Positions 17,121-25,625 of a DNA stretch of 64,000 bases are shown here, piece by piece (positions within the stretch are counted from its first letter, which is position 1; each line of letters starts with the position of its first letter). Origin of the DNA: Flavilitoribacter nigricans DSM 23189 = NBRC 102662 (lineage in GTDB: Bacteria; Bacteroidota; Bacteroidia; Chitinophagales; Saprospiraceae); assembly GCF_002646595.1 (NCBI RefSeq), contig NZ_PDUD01000042.1:1-64000 (forward strand). Direction: 5' to 3'. The notes below the pieces were generated by a model. That model was not told where the DNA came from, ran no database searches, and saw only the letters and a list, made by a program, of their open reading frames with translations. The position numbers and the translations under genes were made by a program.

Positions 17121-19676
17121 ATGATGAAATCTACTCTGAGATCACTGTTCTTCCCGTGCCTGATGCTTTTGTGCCTGGCACTGGCACCTACCTCGGTGGA
17201 CGCCCAACGGGGCGGCCGACCGGGAGCAGCGGCGGCCGACAATTCCGAAAAGAAGGACAGCACCGACAAAAAGAAGCCAAAATCCTTCGACGAGATCATC
17301 ACCGATGAAGCCAAATCCATGGCCGGTATGCTCACCGTGCACGAAGTAGACGACAAGTTTTACTTCGAGATCCCCGATTCCGTTTTCGGCCGGGATATCA
17401 TGGCGATCACCCGCATTTCCAAAGCGCCGACCGGTGCCGGATACGGGGGAGAGCAGGCCAACCGCGAAGTATTTCGCTTCGAGAAAGGTCCCAATAAAAA
17501 AGTCTTCGTCAAGATCATCGATTACGTTAACGTAAGCGCCGATACTACTCAGCCCATAACCACCGCGGTGACCAATTCGAATATGCCGCCCATTGCCGCC
17601 GCTTTCGATATCAAAGCCACCAGAAAGGATACTTCCGTGCTGATCGATGTGACCAGCTTTTTCGGTGAACCCAACCAGGCATTCAACCTGCCGGCGCGTA
17701 CCGAACAGCGCTACAAATTGCGCAAGCTGGAAAAGGATCGTTCCTACGTAGAAAGCATCCGGGCCTATCCGATCAATGTGGAAGTGCGGGCCGTGCGGAC
17801 CTACAGTGTAGCGCCACCGTCTACGGGTGGTGGTAGTTCCAGCGGCCGGAGCCGTACGGTAGATCTATCCGCCGGTCTTTCTTCCGGTGCGGTAACTTTC
17901 GAGATGAACACCTCCATGATCCTGTTGCCGAAAGTACCGGCCCGCCGGCGTTTCTTCGATCCCCGCGTTGGGATCTTTGCCACCGGGTATACGGTTTTCG
18001 ACGGTGAAGGACAGCGCGCCAAACGGGAAGTCTTCACCGTACGCTGGCCGCTGGAAGCCAAAAATGCCGCCGACGCCCGCCGTCAGCAGCAGGGTGAACT
18101 GATCGAACCGAAAAAACCGATCGTATTCTACATTGACCCGGCTACGCCGAACAAGTGGCGCTCTTACCTCAAGCAGGGCGTAGAAGACTGGCAGGTCGCT
18201 TTCGAACAGGCCGGCTGGAAAAATGCCATCCTGGCGAAAGACTGGCCCGAACAGGATACGACCATGAGTCTGGAAGATGCCCGCTTCTCCGTGATCCGCT
18301 ATTTCGCTTCCGAAACCCAGAACGCTTACGGACCGAACGTACACGATCCCCGTTCCGGTGAGATCCTGGAGAGCCACATCGGCTGGTACCACAACGTGAT
18401 GCGCCTGCTGAAGCGCTGGTACACGACCCAGACGGCAGCGGTGGATCCCAATGCCCGTAAAAACGTTTACGATGACGAACTAATGGGTAAACTGGTTCGC
18501 TTTGTGGCGGCCCACGAGGTAGGACATACCCTCGGATTGCGTCACAACTTCGGCGCCAGTAGCGCTACGCCGGTTGAAAAATTGCGCGATGCGGCCTGGC
18601 TGGCGGAAAACGGTCATACGTCCTCCATCATGGACTATGCCCGCTTTAACTACGTAGCCCAGCCGGGAGACGGGGTAACGAATCTCTTCCCCGGGGTCGG
18701 CGCTTACGATCGCTGGGCCATCGAGTGGAACTACAAACCGATCTACGGCACCGATTCGGCCGATGAAGACAAAAAGATCCTCAATAAATGGTATCTGGAA
18801 AAAGCCGCCGACAATCCGTCGCTGCACTTCCTCACCGAAGCCAGTACCTACGATCCCCGGGCCCAGAGTGAAGACCTGAGTGATAACGCCATGGTCGCTT
18901 CCGAATACGGGATCGAGAACCTGAAGCGCATTTTGCCGAACGCGATCGACTGGACCAAAGAAGAGGCGGAATACTACGAGATGGCCGAAGAACTGTACGG
19001 AGATGTATTCGCACAGTACCGCCGCTATATCGGTCACGTGACCAAGTGGGTAGGGGGTATTTTCGAAAATCCCAAGACCTACGATCAGGAGGGTATCGTC
19101 TACGAACCCGCACCGGCTGCGATGCAGAAGGATGCAGTTTCCTTCCTGCACCGGCACCTGTTTAACGAGCCGACCTGGCTGCTGGACAAAAAGATCACAC
19201 CGATGATCTCGGCGGATCAGGGCGTAAATACCATCTCTAGCCTGCAGGCTTCCACACTGCGTAACCTGTATAGTACGGATCGCCTGCAGCGACTGATCGA
19301 GGCAAAATCTGCCTTCCCGAACGCTTACGGACTGATGGATTTCTACCAGGATATGGAAAGAGGGATCTGGGCGGAGTTGAACAGCGGGGCTAACCCGAAC
19401 GTTTTCCGCCGGAACCTGCAGAAGGTCTACCTGGAGCAAATGATGAAGATGCTCGAACCGGCCGAGGGATCTTCCGGTGGCGGCAGTTCTTTCCGTCGCT
19501 CTACCGCTTCGGTGAATCCGGTGGTGACGGATATCACTTCACTGACGCGGGGTACCCTGGAAGACCTGCACGAAAAACTGGAGAAAGCCGCCAAACGGAC
19601 TTCCGATAAAATGACGGAGTACCACTACGAAGACTGCATGCAGCGGATCGAAGAAGCGCTGGATATGGAAGATTAA
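17121..19676 (+). CDS. secreted zinc metalloprotease of the DUF5117/DUF5118 family
   Basis: The 851-residue protein has a signal peptide (about 1-28, ending SVDAQ) and a low-complexity Gly/Ala/Lys linker. A long N-terminal region (DUF5117/5118 type) follows. The metzincin-like zinc motif HEVGHTLGLRH holds ligands H465, H469 and H475 and catalytic E466. A likely Met-turn lies at SSIMDYARFNY about 40 residues later. The C-terminal 300 residues are helical and end in an acidic stretch. Such proteins are common in Bacteroidota; their substrates are unknown. A perfect terminator follows, so the gene is a single unit. Confidence 0.9.
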   Translation: MMKSTLRSLFFPCLMLLCLALAPTSVDAQRGGRPGAAAADNSEKKDSTDKKKPKSFDEIITDEAKSMAGMLTVHEVDDKFYFEIPDSVFGRDIMAITRISKAPTGAGYGGEQANREVFRFEKGPNKKVFVKIIDYVNVSADTTQPITTAVTNSNMPPIAAAFDIKATRKDTSVLIDVTSFFGEPNQAFNLPARTEQRYKLRKLEKDRSYVESIRAYPINVEVRAVRTYSVAPPSTGGGSSSGRSRTVDLSAGLSSGAVTFEMNTSMILLPKVPARRRFFDPRVGIFATGYTVFDGEGQRAKREVFTVRWPLEAKNAADARRQQQGELIEPKKPIVFYIDPATPNKWRSYLKQGVEDWQVAFEQAGWKNAILAKDWPEQDTTMSLEDARFSVIRYFASETQNAYGPNVHDPRSGEILESHIGWYHNVMRLLKRWYTTQTAAVDPNARKNVYDDELMGKLVRFVAAHEVGHTLGLRHNFGASSATPVEKLRDAAWLAENGHTSSIMDYARFNYVAQPGDGVTNLFPGVGAYDRWAIEWNYKPIYGTDSADEDKKILNKWYLEKAADNPSLHFLTEASTYDPRAQSEDLSDNAMVASEYGIENLKRILPNAIDWTKEEAEYYEMAEELYGDVFAQYRRYIGHVTKWVGGIFENPKTYDQEGIVYEPAPAAMQKDAVSFLHRHLFNEPTWLLDKKITPMISADQGVNTISSLQASTLRNLYSTDRLQRLIEAKSAFPNAYGLMDFYQDMERGIWAELNSGANPNVFRRNLQKVYLEQMMKMLEPAEGSSGGGSSFRRSTASVNPVVTDITSLTRGTLEDLHEKLEKAAKRTSDKMTEYHYEDCMQRIEEALDMED

Positions 19677-19716
19677 ACGGAACCGGCTACCGGCTGAGAT
19701 CCGTTACGGATATATT

Positions 19717-19758
19717 GGACCCGCTTACCTTTACCCGGTAAGCGGGTCCTTCGTTTTT
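19717..19758 (+). terminator. intrinsic terminator of the metalloprotease gene
   Basis: GGACCCGCTTACC (19717-19729) pairs perfectly with GGTAAGCGGGTCC (19737-19749) across a 7-base loop. The T-rich tail TTCGTTTTT follows. Confidence 0.9.
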
Positions 19759-19852
19759 GGAGATAACGGGGGAAGCAGGCCGGTTTTGTAACTTATCGGT
19801 CATGCTGATATTGCTCACCTCCTCACATTTCGCTAAGTTCCCAACTATTGTT

Positions 19853-19860
19853 TACCTTTG
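19853..19860 (+). promoter_or_regulatory. -7 element of the ebo operon promoter
   Basis: TACCTTTG matches TAnnTTTG exactly and lies 80 bp before the eboA ATG. A TTTC near 19828-19831 could act as a poor -33 element. It is the only good promoter match before the cluster. Confidence 0.5.
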
Positions 19861-19940
19861 AGGGCATTAATAAAATGAGTTCCGATCCGCCCGAATGGCT
19901 TGCCAGACAAGCGGGAAAGAACAACTAGATAGCAAGGTTA

Positions 19941-20813
19941 ATGTCTAAGAATATGGTTGATCTGCCTCTGGCCCAAAGCTACCTGAGGAAGATCCTGACT
20001 GCGATCCTTTCCACTCAGGAGCAACAATGGCTAAACGATAAACACGAACTGCTCACCACCAATCCGGAAAAGGGAGATTTCCATTTAACTTTTTCTGCGG
20101 TATCGCGTTTCATCCAAAGCAGGCCCATGGAGCTGGCGGCGGCGGAACGGGAAGCAGCCGACGACATCTGTGCCGGCTGGCGTCCGTACCTGTGGACGAC
20201 CGATCGGACCTGCCGGGTTTATTTCCTGAGCCTGTGTACGCCGGATGCGGCGGATGTGGGAATGGCCTTTATCAAAGACGTTTTCGATACGGCCGATATG
20301 AAGGAGCAGGTAGCGATCTTCTCGGCCCTGCCCATCCTGCCGAATCCGGAAGCGTTTGCTTCGCTGGCCGTGGAAGGGTTGCGTACCAATATGGCCCCGG
20401 TCTTCGATTCGGTGGCCCTGGACAATCCCTATCCCAAAACTTTTTTCGGGGAAGCTGCCTGGAACCAGTTGTTCCTCAAAGCGGCTTTTATGGGACGGCC
20501 GCTGTACCGCATTGAAGGCGTAGCCAAACGGGCCAATGCTGAGCTGTCGCGCATGATCCTCGATTATGTACACGAGCGCTGGTCGGCCGGCCGCGATGTA
20601 AGTCCGGAGATCTGGCGACCGACTACCGGCCTGTTGAACGATGAACACCGCGAGGCACTGGAAAAATTGCGTGCCTCCGAGCAGGAGCTCCAGCGGGTAG
20701 CCGCCGAGCTGGTCCTTTCCGGCAACGAGCAGCCGCTCACTATGGACGGACAGGAGTGGACCTGGGAAAAGATCGGGCGGGCGCAGGAAGGTATTACCGC
20801 CGGCAATGCCTAA
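19941..20813 (+). CDS. eboA: EboA family protein
   Basis: This 290-residue soluble protein is the first gene of the ebo cluster. The hallmark region is near residues 130-225: ALPILPNPEAFASLAVEG, RTNMAPVFDSVALDNPYP, AAWNQLFLKAAFMGRPLY and DYVHERWSAGRDVSPEIW, all typical of EboA proteins. The biochemical role of EboA is unknown. The cluster as a whole is reported to help deliver secondary-metabolite precursors to the periplasm (scytonemin in Nostoc), and its edb homologue in Pseudomonas is tied to an anti-grazer trait. A 167-bp gap separates it from eboB, larger than elsewhere in the operon. Confidence 0.88.
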   Translation: MSKNMVDLPLAQSYLRKILTAILSTQEQQWLNDKHELLTTNPEKGDFHLTFSAVSRFIQSRPMELAAAEREAADDICAGWRPYLWTTDRTCRVYFLSLCTPDAADVGMAFIKDVFDTADMKEQVAIFSALPILPNPEAFASLAVEGLRTNMAPVFDSVALDNPYPKTFFGEAAWNQLFLKAAFMGRPLYRIEGVAKRANAELSRMILDYVHERWSAGRDVSPEIWRPTTGLLNDEHREALEKLRASEQELQRVAAELVLSGNEQPLTMDGQEWTWEKIGRAQEGITAGNA

Positions 20814-20980
20814 TTTAACGCAGACCAGATAACCGGCGGAGGATCTCAATTGAACGGATTATTTTCCGCCCAGCGATAAAATACCATATTCTACGTGCTC
20901 CCCTGAATATCTCAATGTTTGTAAAACGAAAAACGTAGGATTTCCGCTTAGGGAAATTTTACCCAGACAACTTTAATAAT

Positions 20981-21904
20981 ATGAGCGAAGGAAAGAAGTG
21001 GAAATGGATCGATCCACACGTACACATGACCTCCCGTACCACCGATGATTACCAGGCTATGGCCGATGCGGGAATTGTCGCAATGATCGAACCGGCTTTC
21101 TGGCTGGGCCAGGCCCGTACCGAAGTGGGGTCTTTTAAGGATTACTACAGCAGCCTCGTCGGTTGGGAGCGGTTCCGGGCCAGCCAGTTCGGGATCAAAC
21201 ACTACTGCACCATCGGGTTGAACTCCAAGGAAGCCAATAACGAGGCCCTTGCCGAGGAGGTGATCGACCTCTTGCCCAAGTTTGTGCTGAAGGAGGGGGT
21301 AGTCGGTGTCGGTGAAATCGGTTACGACGACCAGACCAAAGCGGAGGACAAATACTACCGTCTGCAACTGGAACTGGCTAAAAAAGTAAACCTGCCGGTA
21401 CAGATCCATACCCCGCACCGGGATAAAAAATCCGGTACGATCCGCAGTATGGATGTATCCGAAGAACATGGTCTGGACCCGACCTGGGTGATCGTGGATC
21501 ACAATAACGAAGAAACGGTTAAAGAAGTACTGGATCGCGGCTACTGGGCGGCCTTCACTATTTACCCCTTTACCAAGATGGGGAACGAACGGATGGTGGA
21601 GATCGTCAAAGAATACGGTTCCGAACGGATTATGGTGAACAGTGCTGCGGACTGGGGGATCAGCGATCCGCTGGCCGTACCCAAAACCGCCCGCCTCATG
21701 CTGGAGCGCGGCATTTCCGAAGCGGATGTGCACGCGGTATGCTACCAGAATGCCCTGGAGGCCTTCGGTAAAAGCGGCCAAATAAAGGAAGAGGACTGGA
21801 GCGGCGAAGAGGGCATCGATCAGCGGGCGCTCTTCAACGGCAATTCCGTACTGAGAGGGGGCCAGAAACCGCAGGTTGATGATCCGAATATCGTAATCAA
21901 TTGA
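20981..21904 (+). CDS. eboB: EboB, TatD-like metal-dependent hydrolase
   Basis: The 307-residue TIM-barrel hydrolase belongs to the TatD/amidohydrolase group. The metal-binding set is complete: H13 and H15 in DPHVHM, E112 in GVGEIGYDD, H143 in QIHTPH, H174 in VDHNN and D224 in AADWG. TatD proteins hydrolyse phosphodiester or similar bonds with two metals in the cytoplasm. The substrate in ebo clusters is not known. The stop codon overlaps the eboC start (TTGA), which implies translational coupling. Confidence 0.9.
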   Translation: MSEGKKWKWIDPHVHMTSRTTDDYQAMADAGIVAMIEPAFWLGQARTEVGSFKDYYSSLVGWERFRASQFGIKHYCTIGLNSKEANNEALAEEVIDLLPKFVLKEGVVGVGEIGYDDQTKAEDKYYRLQLELAKKVNLPVQIHTPHRDKKSGTIRSMDVSEEHGLDPTWVIVDHNNEETVKEVLDRGYWAAFTIYPFTKMGNERMVEIVKEYGSERIMVNSAADWGISDPLAVPKTARLMLERGISEADVHAVCYQNALEAFGKSGQIKEEDWSGEEGIDQRALFNGNSVLRGGQKPQVDDPNIVIN

Positions 21905-22821
21905 GTAGCCTGCGTTCTTCTGCTATCTGGCCGTATTTACTCCTGATGCGACCGGCCAACCTGATCACCGCCATCGCCGATGTAGCGGCCGGGATGGCCG
22001 TTGGGCTGATCCTGGCCGGAGGGGAAAACATCTGGAAGGGTCTCCAACTGGCCTGGGCGGATTACTTTTTGCTCTGGATCGCTACGGTCGGTCTCTACGG
22101 CGGTGGAGTGGTGTTTAATGATATTTTTGACCTGTCCATCGACCGCGTGGAACGACCGGAACGACCCCTGCCCAGCGGGGCCGTCAGCCTGCAGCAGGCA
22201 ACTACCCTGGGGATCGGCTTGTTATCAGTAGGGGTGTTGGCCGCTTTCGCCGTCAATGTGATTGCCGGTGGGGTAGCAATATTGACCGCTTTTCTGGCTT
22301 TACTGTACGATAAGGTCGGCAAGCATCACCCCTTTTGGGGCCCATTGAATATGTCGCTTTGCCGTGGGGCGAATCTGATGTTGGGCGTGAGTGCCTTTCC
22401 GGAGAGCCTGAATTCTGCGGCCGTGCTGATGATCCTTCCGGTTATTTATATCAGTTCAATCACGCTGATCAGCCGGGGCGAAGTCGGCGGTGGCAACAAA
22501 ACCCACCTTACCCTGGCCGTTATCGGTTACGCCCTGGTGGGAGCCATACTGCTAAGCCTTGACTACCTGTTTCCCTATAATACACTTAATACCCTGCCCT
22601 TTATTATTGCATTTTTTGCCCTGGTTTATCCGCCCTTGTTTCGGGCCCGGAACAGCCAGGAAGCCGGAGATATCCGCAAAGCGGTCAAAGCCGGAGTGAT
22701 CACACTCATTCTGCTGGACGCCGCGCTGGCGGCCGGTTTTACGGATATCGGTTACGGTCTGTTGATCGCCTGTTTATTGCCGGTATCTTTAAGGCTGGGT
22801 AAATTTTTCGCAGTGACCTGA
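21901..22821 (+). CDS. eboC: EboC, UbiA-like membrane prenyltransferase
   Basis: This 306-residue protein has about eight to nine membrane helices. The first UbiA motif is NDIFDLSIDRVERPERPLPSG (N73, D74, D77, D81), which binds the prenyl diphosphate through magnesium. The second is near LYDKVGKHHPFWGPLNMSLCRG (about 134-156). UbiA enzymes prenylate aromatic or polar acceptors at the inner membrane. In the ebo cluster EboC is the only membrane enzyme and is thought to tag or anchor the cargo. The start is a TTG overlapping the eboB stop; the next ATG (21946) would cut into the first helix. Confidence 0.9.
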   Translation: MSSLRSSAIWPYLLLMRPANLITAIADVAAGMAVGLILAGGENIWKGLQLAWADYFLLWIATVGLYGGGVVFNDIFDLSIDRVERPERPLPSGAVSLQQATTLGIGLLSVGVLAAFAVNVIAGGVAILTAFLALLYDKVGKHHPFWGPLNMSLCRGANLMLGVSAFPESLNSAAVLMILPVIYISSITLISRGEVGGGNKTHLTLAVIGYALVGAILLSLDYLFPYNTLNTLPFIIAFFALVYPPLFRARNSQEAGDIRKAVKAGVITLILLDAALAAGFTDIGYGLLIACLLPVSLRLGKFFAVT

Positions 22822-22848
22822 ATTCAGCGTGACCGGTCTATTAGTGAG

Positions 22849-23035
22849 GAACATTAATAATTTAAAACCAGAAATGACTGAATTTCACCGCAAAGTCGCC
22901 AAAACGCTAAGCTTTTTAATGTCGCAAAAGATCGAAAAATTTGCTGATGCAAATTTTCTCGAAATAAGTCACTGTAAAACTTCGCGGCTTCGCGGCCTTC
23001 GCGGTGAAAACAAGCATTATTAATTTTCAATGTTC
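22849..23035. repeat. palindromic intergenic repeat (MITE-like) inside the ebo operon
   Basis: The 187-bp element begins GAACATTAATAAT and ends ATTATTAATTTTCAATGTTC, an imperfect inverted pair. Inside, TTTCACCGCAAAGTCGCC faces GCGGCCTTCGCGGTGAAA. The whole would fold into a long imperfect hairpin. The inner words resemble a repeat I know from many bacterial genomes (ACCGCAAAG ... CTTCGCGGTGAA). It lies between eboC and eboD and lengthens that gap to 289 bp. No open frame is present. Confidence 0.7.
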
Positions 23036-23110
23036 GACAACTAAAGACCGATACCGAAACAGCATACAATCTACAAGATCGGCCGGAGGCCGGAGATACA
23101 TAACTTCATC

Positions 23111-24310
23111 ATGAGAAAAATAGATCAGTCCTTTTCAGTCCCATTTCGCTATCAGGTCCTTTTTACGGAAGGACTGTTTAAGTCAGATAATACCTGCCTG
23201 GTCGACACGATTACCGCAGGGCACAGCCCGCGGCCGCCGAAGATCCTGGTGGTGGTAGATCAGGGTGTGCAGGAACACCACCCGCTCTTGCTGGCCGATA
23301 TCAAGAGGTACGGCAAACAGCATCAGGATAGATTTCAGTTGATCGATGAGATCCTGGTCGTACCCGGTGGAGAACCCGCGAAAAACGATCCGAAACTGGT
23401 AGATACCATTCTGGAAGCCGTAGAAGCGCACGGTATCGACCGGCATTCCTACGTATTGGCCATCGGTGGCGGTGCGGTGCTGGATATGGTGGGTTACGCG
23501 GCCTCGATCGCGCACCGCGGAGTACGCCTCGTGCGGGTACCGACGACGGTGCTGTCGCAGAATGACTCCGGCATTGGAGTGAAGAACGGGATCAATTTCT
23601 TCGGTAAGAAAAATTTTCTGGGCGCTTTTGATCCGCCGTTCGCGGTGATTAATGACGCTCACTTCCTGCTCACGCTGGACGACCGCGACTGGCGGGCGGG
23701 CATCGCCGAAGCGATCAAGGTAGCCCTCATCAAGGATGCGGCATTCTTCGAGCAACTCGAACGGGAGGCCGTAGCGGTTGCCGGTCGGTCGATGGAGCCG
23801 ATGCAGGATCAGATCTTTCGTTGTGCGGAACTGCACGCAGAGCACATCCGTGGCGGAGACCCCTTCGAAAAGGGATCATCCCGGCCACTGGACTTCGGTC
23901 ACTGGGCGGCACACAAGCTGGAGCAAATGACCAATTTTGAGCTCCGGCACGGAGAAGCCGTAGCCATCGGTATCGCGCTGGATGTGATCTATTCTCATCT
24001 CGAAGGTCGTCTGGACGAAGCGAGTTATCTGCGGGTGATCCGTTTGATCGAGACGCTGGGATTTTCCCTTTTTGTGCCGGAACTCAAGCAGAACCTGCGC
24101 AATCCCGAAAAATTGGATTCCGTGATCCGGGGACTGGAGGAATTCCGGGAGCACCTGGGCGGCGAACTCACCATCATGCTCATCGAAGAGATCGGCCGCG
24201 GCGTGGAAGTACACGAAATGGATACGGAACTGATCATCCAGTCTATTGAGAAGCTGGAAGAACTGTCGAAAGCCCGGAAAACCAGTCCGGAAAAGCTCAT
24301 TCACACTTAA
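23111..24310 (+). CDS. eboD: EboD, 3-dehydroquinate synthase-like sugar phosphate cyclase
   Basis: The 399-residue NAD-dependent sugar phosphate cyclase has an N-terminal Rossmann half with GGGAVLDMVGYAA (about 119-131) and PTTVLSQNDSGIG. The zinc-binding half has AGIAEAIKVALIKD (about 196-209) and DFGHWAAHKLEQ (about 260-271). The family turns a keto sugar phosphate into a cyclitol ketone with loss of phosphate. True aroB enzymes read GHTIGHA at the second motif; the GHWAAHKLE form marks EboD and its relatives, so the product need not be dehydroquinate. It lies 10 bp before eboE. Confidence 0.9.
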   Translation: MRKIDQSFSVPFRYQVLFTEGLFKSDNTCLVDTITAGHSPRPPKILVVVDQGVQEHHPLLLADIKRYGKQHQDRFQLIDEILVVPGGEPAKNDPKLVDTILEAVEAHGIDRHSYVLAIGGGAVLDMVGYAASIAHRGVRLVRVPTTVLSQNDSGIGVKNGINFFGKKNFLGAFDPPFAVINDAHFLLTLDDRDWRAGIAEAIKVALIKDAAFFEQLEREAVAVAGRSMEPMQDQIFRCAELHAEHIRGGDPFEKGSSRPLDFGHWAAHKLEQMTNFELRHGEAVAIGIALDVIYSHLEGRLDEASYLRVIRLIETLGFSLFVPELKQNLRNPEKLDSVIRGLEEFREHLGGELTIMLIEEIGRGVEVHEMDTELIIQSIEKLEELSKARKTSPEKLIHT

Positions 24311-24320
24311 AAATTTCCCT

Positions 24321-25526
24321 TTGAAAATTTCATCGTCTTCCCAATTGACCTATTGCACCAACATTCACCCCGGTGAGCATTGGTCGGATGTTTGGGAAAG
24401 TTTAAAAGAGTATACCCTGCCGCTGAAGGAGCGGATCGCTCCGGAGCAGGATTTTGGTATCGGCTTGCGTCTGTCCAATATTGCAAGCCAGGAGATACTG
24501 GAGGGAGACCAGTTACCCGCATTTAAAAAATGGCTGGCGGCCAACGGTATGTACGTTTTCACCATGAATGCCTTTCCCTACGGCGGTTTTCACCGCGAAC
24601 GGGTCAAGGATGATGTGCATACGCCCGACTGGTCCACGACGGATCGGCTGGAATATACCCGCCGCTGTTTCGATATCCTTGCCTATCTTTTGCCGGAAGG
24701 TATGGAAGGCGGGATCTCCACTTCACCGGTTTCCTATCGCTACTGGTTCACCGGTGATCCGGATAAGCTGGCGAAAACCTGGGAGAAAGGTTGTATCCAC
24801 ATGGCGGAGATCGCGTCGCATCTGGCGAAGATCAAGGCCGAAAAGGGCATCCAGCTCCATTTGGATATTGAACCGGAACCGGACGGCCTGATGGAAAATA
24901 CCCAGGAGCTGATCGATTTTTTCCAGCAGCGCCTGATCCCGATTGGTGGGAAGTACTTACAGCTGAAACTGGGCATCAGTGAGGCCGAAGCTGCCGCCAT
25001 GCTCTACGAACACATTCAGGCCTGCTACGATGTCTGCCACTTTGCGGTGGTCTACGAAGCTCCGGAAGACACCTTTCGGGCCTGGGCAGCCGCCGGAATC
25101 AAAGTGGGGAAAGTACAGATCAGTGCGGCCCTGAAGGCCACCTTTCCCGAGCGGCCCGAAGATCGTGGGCCCATCGTGGAAGCGTTTGAGCAATTGAACG
25201 AAAGCACCTACCTGCACCAGGTGGTAGCCCGCCTGCGGGACGGTAGCCATCGTTCCTATAACGATCTGCCCGATGCACTCCCGCAGATCCTGGATCCCGA
25301 AACGGCGGAATGGCGCACCCATTTCCACGTTCCGATCTTTATCGATACCTACGATCATCTGTCGGCTACCCGCGATGCCATCGAACTGGTACTGAACAAC
25401 CACAAGGATATCACCCAACACTGGGAAGTAGAAACCTATACCTGGGAAGTACTGCCCGAAGAGATCCGCTTCGGACTGGTAGACTCTATCGAGAGAGAGC
25501 TGCGCTGGGTACTTTCCATTCTTTGA
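24321..25526 (+). CDS. eboE: EboE, metabolite traffic protein (TIM-barrel isomerase-like)
   Basis: The protein has about 401 residues, soluble, with the EboE opening LTYCTNIHPGEHWSDVWESL. Later marks include TMNAFPYGGFH, LHLDIEPEPDGLMENT, CYDVCHFAVVYE and RTHFHVPIF. The fold resembles xylose-isomerase-like TIM barrels, with His/Glu/Asp clusters that could bind a metal. Databases call it 'metabolite traffic protein', but the reaction is unknown. The frame opens inside eboD at 24246; a TTG at 24321, 10 bp after the eboD stop, is the plausible start, since no ATG precedes the conserved region. Confidence 0.87.
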   Translation: MKISSSSQLTYCTNIHPGEHWSDVWESLKEYTLPLKERIAPEQDFGIGLRLSNIASQEILEGDQLPAFKKWLAANGMYVFTMNAFPYGGFHRERVKDDVHTPDWSTTDRLEYTRRCFDILAYLLPEGMEGGISTSPVSYRYWFTGDPDKLAKTWEKGCIHMAEIASHLAKIKAEKGIQLHLDIEPEPDGLMENTQELIDFFQQRLIPIGGKYLQLKLGISEAEAAAMLYEHIQACYDVCHFAVVYEAPEDTFRAWAAAGIKVGKVQISAALKATFPERPEDRGPIVEAFEQLNESTYLHQVVARLRDGSHRSYNDLPDALPQILDPETAEWRTHFHVPIFIDTYDHLSATRDAIELVLNNHKDITQHWEVETYTWEVLPEEIRFGLVDSIERELRWVLSIL

Positions 25527-25625
25527 TCACAGGGCACTCTGTTTAATCCCGGGCCCGGCAGAAGACGGACTGTTATGCTCTCCTGCCGGGCGAAATTGCC
25601 AATACCGTCGAATCGAAATTTCCAT

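Noticed and set aside
24246-24320. EboE starting inside eboD at TTG 24246.
   Set aside because: This would overlap eboD by 65 bp with an arginine/lysine-rich leader that is only a shifted reading of eboD; TTG 24321 is just after the eboD stop and before the conserved region.
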